Origin: DASQFI01 sp035633215
Lineage (GTDB): Bacteria; Acidobacteriota; Vicinamibacteria; Vicinamibacterales; SCN-69-37
Length of the DNA stretch: 53,639 nt
Assembly (NCBI GenBank): GCA_035633215.1
Contig: DASQFI010000013.1
Span: 1 to 53,639 of the forward strand
Direction: 5' to 3'
Below, piece after piece: positions 32,888-40,975 of this stretch. Made by a program: the position numbers and the translations under genes. The notes under the pieces were generated by a model, which was not told the DNA's origin, did no database searches, and was given only the letters and a program-made list of their open reading frames with translations. Positions within the stretch are counted from its first letter, which is position 1; the number at the start of each line of letters is the position of its first letter.

Positions 32888-33789
32888 GCCACCGATTCTG
32901 ACTCGATTTGCTGTCGGCGGGTCTCGATGCGGAGCAGGAACGCTTCGAGCGCCCGGACCGTCGGCTGGTTCGGATCCGGCGCGACGATCTCTTCCTCTTC
33001 GACTGGCATCGGCGTTGGCGCCGGCGGCATCGCGGCCGCCACTCTCGCGAACACCGATTCTGTCTCGACGCGGGCGGCGGTCTCGCGCGGCCGAGGCTCG
33101 AACAACGACTTGGTTCGAGCGGGCGGCGTCGCCGGCGCGGCATCGCCGTCGACGAACAGCGCCGGTGCGGGCTGGCTCATCGGATCGGACGCGCCGTTCC
33201 CGTCCGCGTTCTTGTGCGACGACGGGGATTCGATGATGAGAGACGACGAGCCGCTCGCGGCGACAGGCGCGTCGCTGCCCGACTGGTACGGCCGGGATTT
33301 CGATTTGAGCGATGACAGGAAGTCCTGCCGGTTCGGATCCGCGTACGCCGCTTGCGTCGGCCGCGGTTCGGCTGCCGGCTGGGCGGCCATGGGCGGCTGC
33401 GCGGCGAAGGCCGGCACGGCCGTTGATGGTGTTGGAGGCGTGACAGGTGCGCCGTTGACGAACATGGCCGAGGCAGGCAGCGCCGCTGCAGCTTCCATCG
33501 CCGAGAGCTCTGTCGCTTGCGCGGCCGCCGCGGCCGCACGCTGATCGCGCCGCCAGTACTCGACGAGCAGGAGACGTGTCTGCGACACGCGCCCCGGAAT
33601 CGGATTCTCGGACTCCTGTCCGAGCAGGTTGAAGCTGATCAAGCCGTCGGAGTCGCCCGAGCGGCGTCCCCGAAGCAGCGAGAAGGCAGACCCGCCCCGT
33701 TCGCGCCCTTTCGAGGAGCCGAACAACGGACTGCCAGCATCGTTCACGTGGAAAACTCCCGTCCAATTCTGACTGATCTTCGCCGCCAT
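32884..33789 (-). CDS. Hypothetical Pro/Ala-rich protein upstream of pepQ
   Basis: A 301-residue protein that was not recognised. Residues 1-70 look folded (AAKISQNWTGVFHVNDAGSP; FSLLRGRRSGDSDGLISFNL). The central 200 residues are low-complexity, rich in Ala, Pro and Ser, and probably disordered. A short helix at the C-terminus (ALEAFLLRIETRRQQI) could be an interaction site. No signal peptide is visible, so it is probably cytoplasmic. The ATG at 33789 follows GGAGGAGGAAA, and its TGA overlaps the pepQ GTG. A sigma-54-type promoter lies 75 bp upstream, almost identical to that before pilM, hinting at a pilus-linked role. Confidence 0.6.
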   Translation of the reverse strand: MAAKISQNWTGVFHVNDAGSPLFGSSKGRERGGSAFSLLRGRRSGDSDGLISFNLLGQESENPIPGRVSQTRLLLVEYWRRDQRAAAAAAQATELSAMEAAAALPASAMFVNGAPVTPPTPSTAVPAFAAQPPMAAQPAAEPRPTQAAYADPNRQDFLSSLKSKSRPYQSGSDAPVAASGSSSLIIESPSSHKNADGNGASDPMSQPAPALFVDGDAAPATPPARTKSLFEPRPRETAARVETESVFARVAAAMPPAPTPMPVEEEEIVAPDPNQPTVRALEAFLLRIETRRQQIESESVA

Positions 33790-33863
33790 CGGCGGCGGTT
33801 TCCTCCTCCGTTGGATCGTCGGCCGGCGACGCGTCACATGCCGCCCGCGAGGCGCCAAGAGTC

Positions 33864-33878
33864 GCAAGGCTGATGCCA
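33864..33878 (-). promoter_or_regulatory. Sigma-54-type (-24/-12) promoter
   Basis: The minus strand reads TGGCATCAGCCTTGC, matching the RpoN consensus TGGCACG-N4-TTGC with the required GG and GC 10 bases apart. The predicted start near 33852 gives a 63-base leader to the ATG at 33789. The same promoter with one base changed is at 39796-39810. Confidence 0.6.
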
Positions 33879-34009
33879 GTCGTCGGTCTTGAACCTGTCA
33901 CAACGACCTCGTTTTTGAACGCAATTTGGCAGACTAAAGACGTGGTTCCCCTGAAAGGGGGGACTGGTCGAGTTACGGGAACGTAAGGAAAAGCCCATAT
34001 TGTCGGAAC

Positions 34010-35014
34010 TTACTTCGCCGCCGGTTTGATCGTCACCGTTTGCGATGCGGTGCCTTTTCGCCCGGTGGAATCGGTCACGTTGAGCACGACGGTGTAGCTG
34101 CCGGGGCCGTTGAACGGATGAGAGGTCGTCATCCCGGATCCCGGTGACGAGCCGTCGCCGAAGTCCCAGACAAACGACGTGATGCTTCGGCCTGCCGCGG
34201 CCTTCGAAGCGCTCGCATTCAGGATCACGGGCTGTCCGACCGCCGGCTCGGCCGGTGAGACGGTGAACGCGGCAACAGGATCCGACGAAGAGGTGACGAC
34301 AATGGGCGTGGGTGTCGTCGAAGCACCGGCGCCGCGATCGTCCGTGACCGTGAGCACGACGTTGTACGTTCCGGCGACTTGATACCGGTGCGTCGAACGC
34401 ATGCCGGCACCAACGCCGCCGTCGCCAAAACTCCACACGAACGAGACGATCTGTCCGTCGTCTATGGACCTCGAGCCATCGAACAGGACGGCGTCGCCTT
34501 CGCGCGGCGACGCCGGCGAGAAAAAGAAGTCGGCGGCAGGAGGGCGATTCGGCGGGAGCACGAGACCAGGCCGCACGAGCCGGATGAGGACCGTTCGCGC
34601 TCTCTCATTCGCGAAGTTCGTCCCAACAGGCGTCACCACCACCGCGACCGTCACATCGTCAGCCGCATTCGGCGGCGTCGCGGGTGCGTAGTACGTGACG
34701 AGCGCGCGCCCGTCCTTGCCGGTTGAGATTCTTCGCGACGACAGCGATCCGTGGTCCATGCGGACGCTGTTCACGAATGTGACGAGGTCGAGCGCGAGCC
34801 CGCGAACGGGGTGGCCACCCGCGTCGCGCGCGACGATCTCGACGAGGGACGAGGCCGCGCCGTCCTGTGGAATGAGATCCGGCGTCGCCGTGACAGCCAA
34901 AGACAGCGCCGCCTCGGACGGGCCGGCGAGCGGCGGGATCGCGGCGGTGTCCAGCGTGCATCCGGCGATCGTGATGAGGCCAACCGCCGCGGCGGTCCAG
35001 ATATTCTTCAGCAT
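34010..35014 (-). CDS. Lipoprotein with Ig-like (Big_1-type) and two PKD domains
   Basis: The 334-residue protein starts with a lipoprotein signal (AAAVGLITIAGC; Cys near residue 19). Residues about 35-145 resemble a bacterial Ig-like/invasin (Big_1) domain (PDLIPQDGAASSLVEIVARD; GRALVTYYAP). Two PKD domains follow (about 157-245 and 247-334), each with the W-x-F-G-D-G signature (FVWSFGDGG and FVWDFGDGS) and a terminal TVVLNVTD-type strand. Predicted to sit on the periplasmic side of the outer membrane or at the surface. It is three bases downstream of another lipoprotein and behind pilQ, so a pilus-accessory role is likely but unproven. Confidence 0.75.
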   Translation of the reverse strand: MLKNIWTAAAVGLITIAGCTLDTAAIPPLAGPSEAALSLAVTATPDLIPQDGAASSLVEIVARDAGGHPVRGLALDLVTFVNSVRMDHGSLSSRRISTGKDGRALVTYYAPATPPNAADDVTVAVVVTPVGTNFANERARTVLIRLVRPGLVLPPNRPPAADFFFSPASPREGDAVLFDGSRSIDDGQIVSFVWSFGDGGVGAGMRSTHRYQVAGTYNVVLTVTDDRGAGASTTPTPIVVTSSSDPVAAFTVSPAEPAVGQPVILNASASKAAAGRSITSFVWDFGDGSSPGSGMTTSHPFNGPGSYTVVLNVTDSTGRKGTASQTVTIKPAAK

Positions 35015-35017
35015 TCC

Positions 35018-35635
35018 TCAGTCCTCCGGATCGCTCCAATCCGCGAAATTGACGCCGATTCGTCCGACGACGTTGACGGCCCGGCCAGCCTGATCGGCGC
35101 CGTAGAAGGTGATCTCCGCGATCGTCGAGATCACCCCGGGCCCGGCCCCGCCGCCGAGCGCGCTGAGCGGCGCCTCCTGCTTGGCCTGCGCGCGCACCAG
35201 CACCAGCGTGGCGGGCCTGCGCTCGCCGCCAACGGTGATCGTGAACGCGCCGTCGAACGCGTACGGCACGTCGACACCTGGCGCGTTTCGTCCGTCGGCG
35301 CGAATGAACCGCACGTGGTAGCGCGTGACGGTGATGAAGTTGGCCGACGTCGGTTGCGTGGCGGTCGTGCCGCTGCCGGGATCCCTGAGGGCCAGGCTGA
35401 GCTCGACCCGGGCAACGTCCTCGAAAACCGTTGGCTGGCGAACGTCGGTGCCGTCGACCCGGCGAGTGACGACGGTCACGACATCGGACGCGAGCGTGCC
35501 GCCGAACGTTGACGGCGCCGCGCCGCTCGCCGCTTCGAGCGAGTCGATGATCAGGAACGCCGGCGAGGTCCCTGCTCGCTGAGCGCTGGTGCAGGACGTG
35601 ACCATCACGAGAAGCGCGAGGAGGGCCGTTCTCAC
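35018..35635 (-). CDS. Small lipoprotein behind pilQ
   Basis: About 205 residues from the GTG at 35635, with AGGA just upstream. The N-terminus VRTALLALLVMVTSC is a lipoprotein signal with Cys at the end of VTSC. The rest is beta-rich (FITVTRYHVRFIRADGRN; FDGAFTITVGGERRPATLVL; ISTIAEITFYGAD) and unrecognised. A GTG at 35653 is an alternative start. It ends three bases before the PKD lipoprotein, so the two are coupled. Proteins of this kind often follow pilQ in Acidobacteriota pilus loci, from memory of gene order; function is unknown. Confidence 0.65.
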   Translation of the reverse strand: MRTALLALLVMVTSCTSAQRAGTSPAFLIIDSLEAASGAAPSTFGGTLASDVVTVVTRRVDGTDVRQPTVFEDVARVELSLALRDPGSGTTATQPTSANFITVTRYHVRFIRADGRNAPGVDVPYAFDGAFTITVGGERRPATLVLVRAQAKQEAPLSALGGGAGPGVISTIAEITFYGADQAGRAVNVVGRIGVNFADWSDPED

Positions 35636-35739
35636 TATCCTGTAGCGAGCCACCTGCCGGAATTCGGCCGCTTGTCTCGCGATCCACGCAGGCTTTGTTC
35701 TACGAGGAAGTGAGAACGGCCCGAGGCTCCTTCGCGAGA

Positions 35740-37152
35740 TCACGGCCGGCTCCGGATGATGCGCGGCGTGATGAAAATCAGCAACTCGCGGGTTTCGGTG
35801 CGCGTGTCGCTGCGCTTGAAGAGCCAGCCGAGCAGCGGGATGCGGCTGGCGCCAGGTGTGCTGTCGAGGAGCGCGCTTTCGGTCGATTGCGTGATGCCGC
35901 CGATGATGGTCGTCATGCCGTCGCGCACCTGCACCTGCGTGTCTGCGCGTTGCGTGTTGATCGACGGGTTGCCGTTCACCGCGCGGCTGAAGTCCGGCGT
36001 GCCGTTCTCGAGGACGATGTGCATGATGACGGTGTCGGCAGTGACCTGAGGCGTCACGACGAGCTTCAGCGCGGCATCCCTGAACTGCACCGTGACCGTG
36101 TTGTTGGCCACGGTCTGGAATGGGATCTGAAACCCCTGCGACATCTCCGCCGGCTTGTTGTTCTGCGTGGTGACACGCGGCTGCGACAGGATCCTGACTT
36201 TGCCCTCGTGCTCGAGGGCCGAGAGCGCAGCGTCGATCGCCAACGCGCCATTGATCGCGGCGAGCGAGAGGCCAAGCGCGGACGTCGCACCGCCGATGGG
36301 CAAATTGACCGCCGTGCCGATCTTGTCGAGCTCCCCCGCTCGCGGATCGGTCGGACCTTGCGTCACCGGTCCTTGCGTGACGACGCGACCCGAGAGCGAG
36401 CCGCGGTTCGGAAACGCGAGCGTCGTGGTGTTGCCCAACTCCGGTGAGACTCGGCCGTTGACACCCAGTTGCGCGCCGAGGGCGCGTGCCGTGTCGCGGC
36501 TCGTGTGGAGGATCCGCGCCTCGATTTCGATCTGCGGCTCCGGGTGGTCGAGATCGGAGACGAGCAGCCGAATCTCGGCGAGGTTGGCGGGCAAATCGCG
36601 CACGATGAGCATGTTCGTCCGCTCGTCCACGTCGGCCGTTCCGCGCGCGGAGAGGAGCCGCGCCTGTTCGAGCAGCTTCTTCAGGGCCGCGGCCGACGCG
36701 TGATGCAGACGCAACCGAACGGATTCGAGTGCCGGGGCGGACTCGGTCGCCTTCCGCTGCTCGGCGTCCTCCTTGAGCTCGCGGCTGCGGGTGTCCCGTG
36801 TCAGGACGCGCACGACCGGGCCGTCGATCTGATACGTGAGCTGTGCGCTCTTCAGGACGACGTCCATTACCTGGTCCCACGGCACCTGCGTCAGCTTCAG
36901 ATCGACGACCGCGTTCAGCGGCACGCCGGCGTCGATGACGAGGTTGATGCCGCCGATGTCCGCGAGCTGGCGAAGGACGACCCGCAGCAGCGCGCCCTGA
37001 TAGTCGACATCGATTGGCGCGCCGGTGAACGGCTGGACCTGCGACGCGGGGGCGCGAGCCGTTGGCGGAGACGGATCCTGTGCGGCGAAGCTGGCCTGGA
37101 GGGTTGCAAGAGCGGCGAGGCAGAGCGCAACGAACAGCTGCGAAGACTTCAT
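35740..37152 (-). CDS. pilQ: Type IV pilus secretin PilQ
   Basis: Outer-membrane ring through which the pilus extends. The 470-residue protein has a signal peptide (residues 1-23) and a secretin N0/STN-type domain (PIDVDYQGALLRVVLRQLAD to PWDQVMDVVLKSA). An N1-like domain follows (RLRLHHASAAALKKLLEQ; NMLIVRDLPANLAEIRLL). The secretin domain (about 210-467) has VRILSQPRVTTQNNKPAEM and IPLLGWLFKRSDTRTETREL, both conserved in secretins. It is shorter than the 700-residue Neisseria/Pseudomonas PilQ because AMIN domains are missing. The ATG overlaps the pilOP stop by four bases. Confidence 0.93.
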   Translation of the reverse strand: MKSSQLFVALCLAALATLQASFAAQDPSPPTARAPASQVQPFTGAPIDVDYQGALLRVVLRQLADIGGINLVIDAGVPLNAVVDLKLTQVPWDQVMDVVLKSAQLTYQIDGPVVRVLTRDTRSRELKEDAEQRKATESAPALESVRLRLHHASAAALKKLLEQARLLSARGTADVDERTNMLIVRDLPANLAEIRLLVSDLDHPEPQIEIEARILHTSRDTARALGAQLGVNGRVSPELGNTTTLAFPNRGSLSGRVVTQGPVTQGPTDPRAGELDKIGTAVNLPIGGATSALGLSLAAINGALAIDAALSALEHEGKVRILSQPRVTTQNNKPAEMSQGFQIPFQTVANNTVTVQFRDAALKLVVTPQVTADTVIMHIVLENGTPDFSRAVNGNPSINTQRADTQVQVRDGMTTIIGGITQSTESALLDSTPGASRIPLLGWLFKRSDTRTETRELLIFITPRIIRSRP

Positions 37153-38093
37153 CGGACGGCTCCCGAGGGTTTTCCGAGTAGCTTGCGGAGTTCGGACGGA
37201 TGAGGTGCGCCACCGTCCGACGTCCGGACGAAGACGACGCCGTCGGCGTCGACGCTCTTGACCGTGGCGTCGAGGAGCCGGTCCTGCGGCTTGGCGACAA
37301 ACGTCCGGCGATCGGGGCCCTGGAGGATCGCGCTCACGACGTCGCCCGCGCGGACGATGCCCGTCACGGTCACGTCGTTCGCGGAGATTCCACTCAGTCC
37401 GGCGGCGACAGCCGAGCGCGCTCCTGGCGCCCTGACGCCGCCAGAGCTCGCAGCCACGCTGAAGCTCGGCGGCGTGAACGGATCGCGGCGGTCGCTAGTA
37501 ACGGCGGTATCGAAGGAAACGTCGGGTACCGCGGTCGGCGTCGCAGCCAATGTCGCTTCCGCCAGAACCGTCACGCTGACCGTCCGACGGCCGGTTGGTT
37601 TCGTCTGGGGCTTGATGGTGACCTCTGGCACCGATGCCAGTCGCCCACTCGCGCTCAGGCGCGCAAGGAATGCGACGACGTCATGAAAGCCTCCATCAAG
37701 CGCGAGTTGCACGCGCTGGCCGCCGCTAGTCGCGTCACCAGCAGCCGGAGCGAGGGTGAAGCCGACAAGCGCGAGGCCTGACCGGGTGGCAAGTTCGTGA
37801 ATCGCTTCGAGCAGGGTCTCCGGTTCCGGCGTGCTCGAGCCGCCTGTCGTTTGCGCCGCGAGCCTGGCTTCGAGCGCCTGCACCTCGCGCTGCAGCGTCG
37901 GCAGCCCGGCGGTGGCCATTCGCAGACGCGCAAGCTCAGCGATCGCGGTGTCGCGTTTCGACCGGCGCGAATCGAGAAGGAGACGCTCCGGGCTGAGCCA
38001 CGTTTGCCACGCGCCCAGGAGCACCGACAGCGTCAGGAGAACGAAGACGACTCTCTGCGATCGAGCGGAGAGCCCGCCGAACCTTCGAACCAA
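37149..38093 (-). CDS. pilO: Fused PilO-PilP type IV pilus alignment protein
   Basis: The 314-residue protein has a cytoplasmic N-terminus, one membrane helix (VVFVLLTLSVLLGAWQTWL) and a coiled coil (AIAELARLRMATAGLPTLQR). The PilO ferredoxin-like fold follows (about 85-190; LLEAIHELATRSGLALVGFT, FHDVVAFLARLSASGRL). A linker with DRRDPFTPPSF introduces a PilP-like beta domain (about 240-314; NDVTVTGIVRAGDVVSAILQ). In Pseudomonas and Neisseria these are separate proteins, with PilP a lipoprotein. The fusion removes the PilP lipid anchor and fixes a 1:1 ratio. The domain split is inferred by pattern and by the absence of a separate pilP. Confidence 0.75.
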   Translation of the reverse strand: MVRRFGGLSARSQRVVFVLLTLSVLLGAWQTWLSPERLLLDSRRSKRDTAIAELARLRMATAGLPTLQREVQALEARLAAQTTGGSSTPEPETLLEAIHELATRSGLALVGFTLAPAAGDATSGGQRVQLALDGGFHDVVAFLARLSASGRLASVPEVTIKPQTKPTGRRTVSVTVLAEATLAATPTAVPDVSFDTAVTSDRRDPFTPPSFSVAASSGGVRAPGARSAVAAGLSGISANDVTVTGIVRAGDVVSAILQGPDRRTFVAKPQDRLLDATVKSVDADGVVFVRTSDGGAPHPSELRKLLGKPSGAVR

Positions 38094-38105
38094 ACAAACC
38101 GCCGC

Positions 38106-38122
38106 GCGGGCGGAGCGCCCGC
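38106..38122. repeat. Short GC hairpin between pilN and pilO
   Basis: GCGGGCG-GAG-CGCCCGC is a 7-bp perfect stem in the 84-bp gap between pilN and pilOP; the rest of the gap has degenerate GGCGGGGC words similar to the TGTAGG element. Confidence 0.4.
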
Positions 38123-38177
38123 AGGTGGGGCTGACGTCCGCCTTCGCGCGGTGCGCGACGGCGGGACTTGCGCCCCT

Positions 38178-38720
38178 TCAGTCCAGACGCAGGGAGAATC
38201 GCACGAGGGTCGTACCGTCGCGAGTCTCGGAGCTGGTGGACAGAACTTCCACCGGCGTCGTCACCACGCCGGCGTGCTGAATACGTGCCGCAAAGTCAGT
38301 AATGGCCTGGAGCGACAGCGCGCGTCCGTCGATGTCGAGCCGCGTGCCGCGCTGGTGGAGGCTCGTCAGCCAGACGTCCGCGGGAAGGCTCTGGCCAATG
38401 GTTTCCAGAACGCGGACAGGCGCGAGCCGCGTCTCATGCTCTCGATTGATCGCCGTCTGCCGGTCGAGGAGCGCGGTCCGGCGGGCGAACATGTGCTCCG
38501 CGTCGCGCGAGGCGGCGCGCAGGCGCACGGCTTCTGCTTCGACGTTCGCCATCTCGCGATCGAGCCGCGTCACGTCGGCGCGAGTCGACCACCAGGCCAT
38601 GCCGCTTCCGATCACGGCGAGCGCCACGAACGTCACACCGATCCACGCCGTGCGACGCGCACGTCTGTCGTTCGTTACGTTGCCGGGACGCGCCGGTCCC
38701 AGCAGATTCACGGCGATCAT
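38178..38720 (-). CDS. pilN: Type IV pilus inner-membrane protein PilN
   Basis: A 180-residue bitopic protein. MIAVNLLGP is the short N-terminal peptide that binds the PilM groove (consensus I-N-L-L-P). A membrane helix follows (AWIGVTFVALAVIGSGMAWW), then a coiled coil (TRLDREMANVEAEAVRLRAA) and a periplasmic fold (ADVWLTSLHQRGTRLDIDG). It overlaps the pilM stop by four bases. Confidence 0.9.
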   Translation of the reverse strand: MIAVNLLGPARPGNVTNDRRARRTAWIGVTFVALAVIGSGMAWWSTRADVTRLDREMANVEAEAVRLRAASRDAEHMFARRTALLDRQTAINREHETRLAPVRVLETIGQSLPADVWLTSLHQRGTRLDIDGRALSLQAITDFAARIQHAGVVTTPVEVLSTSSETRDGTTLVRFSLRLD

Positions 38721-39778
38721 CGGTCGTCGTCCTGGCGCATCGCGAGGCCGACGGCCACAGCGTAGGCCGGCCCCGTGGTCTCGTTCCCGACCTGGCCGGC
38801 ATTGCTGACCTGTCGAAATGGATCGAACACCTGCACGTCCGCGCCGAGCTCGGTCTTGAGCAGGTCAAAGAGCCCGGCCATCTGCCACGCGCCGCCCGAC
38901 ACCGCGATCCGGCCCAGCTGCCCGGCTCGATCGCTCTCGCGATAGAAGTCGATCGTGGTTCGGATCTCCGCGACGAGCTGGGCGCTCGCCTCGCGCAGCA
39001 CGGCGTTCACTTTCTTTTCGTTGACGCGCTTGGACATTCTGCCGCGCAGCATTTCTCGCGCGGTTCCTTCGTTCACGTCGGGTCCGCCCTCCCGCATCAA
39101 CGCCTCGACGTGGCCCTGACCGCCAATCGGAATATGGCGGCTCAGCACGGGATCGCCCCGCTCGAGCAGACAGACGATCGTGCCGCTCCGCCCCACGTGG
39201 ATGAGCGCCGTCAGCGCGTCCGTGCGATCGGGATAATTCATCTGATAGGCGTTGGCCAGCGCGAACGCCTCGACGTCCACCACGGCCGGCGTGCGGCCGC
39301 TGTGTTCGATCACCATCGTGCGTTCTTCGATCCGATCTTTCTTGGCCGCGACGACCAGCACGTCGACGCCCCCTTTCGACGAATTGGTACCCGTGGACAC
39401 GACGCGGTAGTCAAGCTGGACTTCGCTCAGATCGAAGGGGATGTGCTGCTCGGCTTCCCAGGGAATCCGGTTGTCCAGTTCGGACTCTTCAACCGTGGGC
39501 AGCCAAATCCGCTTCACGATGACGGAGTGGCCGGACAACGCGGAGGCGACGCGCGCCTTCTTGAGCCGGAACGAATCGATGAGCCTGGTGACCGCGCCGC
39601 TCACCATGGCCGGCTCGAGCGTCGCGCCGTCCTGGATGCAGTTGTCGGGCAGCGGTTCTTCACCGGCGGCGACCAGCGACCAGCTCCCGCGCCCGCGTTT
39701 GAGCACGACGCCGCGAACGGCGCTGGAACCGATGTCGAGACCGACGGTCTGAGTACGGAAAGCGGAGCTAAGCACCAT
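38717..39778 (-). CDS. pilM: Type IV pilus assembly ATPase-like protein PilM
   Basis: The 353-residue cytoplasmic, actin/FtsA-like protein that anchors the pilus alignment complex. Phosphate-1 loop VGLDIGSSAVRGVVL near the start, DNRIPWEAEQHIPFDLSEVQ typical of PilM, DVEAFALANAY, LIHVGRSGTIVCLLERGD (second phosphate loop) and IAVSGGAWQMAGLFDLL (adenosine motif). First gene of the pilMN-OP-Q run. The ATG at 39778 lies only a few bases after the predicted start of a sigma-54 promoter, so the leader would be very short or the start codon later. Confidence 0.93.
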   Translation of the reverse strand: MVLSSAFRTQTVGLDIGSSAVRGVVLKRGRGSWSLVAAGEEPLPDNCIQDGATLEPAMVSGAVTRLIDSFRLKKARVASALSGHSVIVKRIWLPTVEESELDNRIPWEAEQHIPFDLSEVQLDYRVVSTGTNSSKGGVDVLVVAAKKDRIEERTMVIEHSGRTPAVVDVEAFALANAYQMNYPDRTDALTALIHVGRSGTIVCLLERGDPVLSRHIPIGGQGHVEALMREGGPDVNEGTAREMLRGRMSKRVNEKKVNAVLREASAQLVAEIRTTIDFYRESDRAGQLGRIAVSGGAWQMAGLFDLLKTELGADVQVFDPFRQVSNAGQVGNETTGPAYAVAVGLAMRQDDDR

Positions 39779-39795
39779 GATCGGCGGCAGTCATC

Positions 39796-39810
39796 GCAAG
39801 CCTGATGCCA
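39796..39810 (-). promoter_or_regulatory. Sigma-54-type (-24/-12) promoter of pilM
   Basis: The minus strand reads TGGCATCAGGCTTGC, matching RpoN consensus with GG and GC 10 bases apart. It differs by one base in the N4 spacer from the promoter at 33864-33878. The predicted start near 39784 leaves only about six bases to the pilM ATG. Confidence 0.6.
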
Positions 39811-39986
39811 GAGTTGCAACTCACATGAGTGATCGCGCGAACGCCATTTTCAAAACCGCCGCCGGGTGACGAGGATTCGTGCGAACGACAAGCAATTTTG
39901 GACGGATTACGAGATGGTAATCTGAAATACAATTGTTCTGAAGGGCCGGATTAGGCCGGGAAACCATTGAAATCCGGCTCACAAGA

Positions 39987-40015
39987 TTGACAATTTTTCA
40001 ACCGCCCCCTATGCT
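39987..40015 (+). promoter_or_regulatory. Strong sigma-70 promoter of the rplM operon
   Basis: TTGACA (39987-39992) and TATGCT (40010-40015) are separated by exactly 17 bases. The predicted start near 40022 gives a 75-base leader to rplM. The same TTGACA-17-TATGCT pair precedes the PPi-type pfk at 47614. Confidence 0.8.
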
Positions 40016-40095
40016 TGAGGTTTGCCGTTCTTGTGATCCGCCCGCACGGTCCAGGCGGCATCCTGAGGCAGCTTAGAGGGATCTGCAGGAGAACG

Positions 40096-40527
40096 ATGGC
40101 TACGAGTACGCCCACTGCCAAGACCCACGACCGACAGTGGCACATTATCGACGCCGACGGCAAGGTGCTGGGCCGTGTGGCCAGCTTGGCGGCGCGCCTG
40201 CTTCAGGGCAAACACAAGCCGATCTGGACGCCGTACCTCGACATGGGCGATCACGTCGTGATTATCAACGCGGCTCGCGTGCGTCTCACCGGCCGCAAGG
40301 AAGAACAGAAGATTTATCGCCGGCATTCGGGCTATGAGGGTGGGCTGAAGGAAGAGCGGGCCAAGATCGTCCGCCAGAAACACCCGATTCGGATCGTGGA
40401 AGACGCGATCCACGGGATGCTGCCCAAGACGAAGCTCGGCCAGGCCATGTACCGGAAACTGAAGGTCTACCCGGCGGGCGACCATCCACACACCGCGCAG
40501 AAGCCCCAGAAGCTCGAGGTCGCGTAA
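40096..40527 (+). CDS. rplM: 50S ribosomal protein L13
   Basis: The 143-residue protein is full length for L13. WHIIDADGKVLGRVASLAAR, YLDMGDHVVIINAARVRLTG, YRRHSGYEGGLKEE, HGMLPKTKLGQAMYRKLKVY and HPHTAQKPQ are conserved. The ATG at 40096 is preceded by CAGGAG; an upstream in-frame start at 40015 lies in the promoter. Ends one base before rpsI, the classic rplM-rpsI pair. Confidence 0.98.
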   Translation: MATSTPTAKTHDRQWHIIDADGKVLGRVASLAARLLQGKHKPIWTPYLDMGDHVVIINAARVRLTGRKEEQKIYRRHSGYEGGLKEERAKIVRQKHPIRIVEDAIHGMLPKTKLGQAMYRKLKVYPAGDHPHTAQKPQKLEVA

Positions 40528-40528
40528 C

Positions 40529-40921
40529 TTGGCTACAACGCAGTACTACGGAACCGGCCGCCGGAAGACGTCGACGGCCCGCGTGTTCTTGCGTCCCGGA
40601 TCGGGCACAATTACCGTAAACTATCGGCCACTCGAGGCGAGCTTCCCTGCCGAGTCGCTCAGGCTGGTCATCCGGCAGCCGCTGGTCGTGACGGAGACCG
40701 CGGAGCGATTCGATGTGCTTGCCACGACGGCCGGCGGCGGTGTCTCCGGCCAGGCCGGCGCCCTCCGGCTCGGCATTGCCCGGGCGCTCGTCGATTACGA
40801 CGCGGAGCTGCGGGCGCGCCTGCGAAAGGCGGGCCTGCTCACGCGTGATCCGCGCGCCAAGGAGCGCAAGAAGTACGGGATGGCTGGAGCGCGTAAACGG
40901 TTCCAGTTCAGTAAGCGTTAA
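40529..40921 (+). CDS. rpsI: 30S ribosomal protein S9
   Basis: The 130-residue S9 starts with TTG one base after the rplM stop, so it probably depends on coupled translation. YYGTGRRKTSTARVFLRPGS, GALRLGIARAL, LTRDPRAKERKKYGM and the C-terminal RKRFQFSKR tail that reaches the P-site tRNA are present and intact. Confidence 0.98.
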   Translation: MATTQYYGTGRRKTSTARVFLRPGSGTITVNYRPLEASFPAESLRLVIRQPLVVTETAERFDVLATTAGGGVSGQAGALRLGIARALVDYDAELRARLRKAGLLTRDPRAKERKKYGMAGARKRFQFSKR

Positions 40922-40975
40922 CCCCACTATTCGAACTCCGGCGCGGTGCCGGGTTCTATAAGGAGTCGATTCGGC

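Noticed and set aside
32888..33901. 338-residue N-terminal extension of pepQ
   Set aside because: Its sequence is Arg/Ser-rich without domain features and lies in the frame opposite the coupled 301-residue gene; pepQ starts cleanly at GTG 32887.
33945..33965. Rho-independent terminator (CCCCT-GAA-AGGGG)
   Set aside because: The stem is short and neither side is followed by a T-tract.
35636..37300. Long upstream extension of the lipoprotein frame
   Set aside because: It overlaps pilQ in another frame; the lipoprotein signal at 35635 marks the start.
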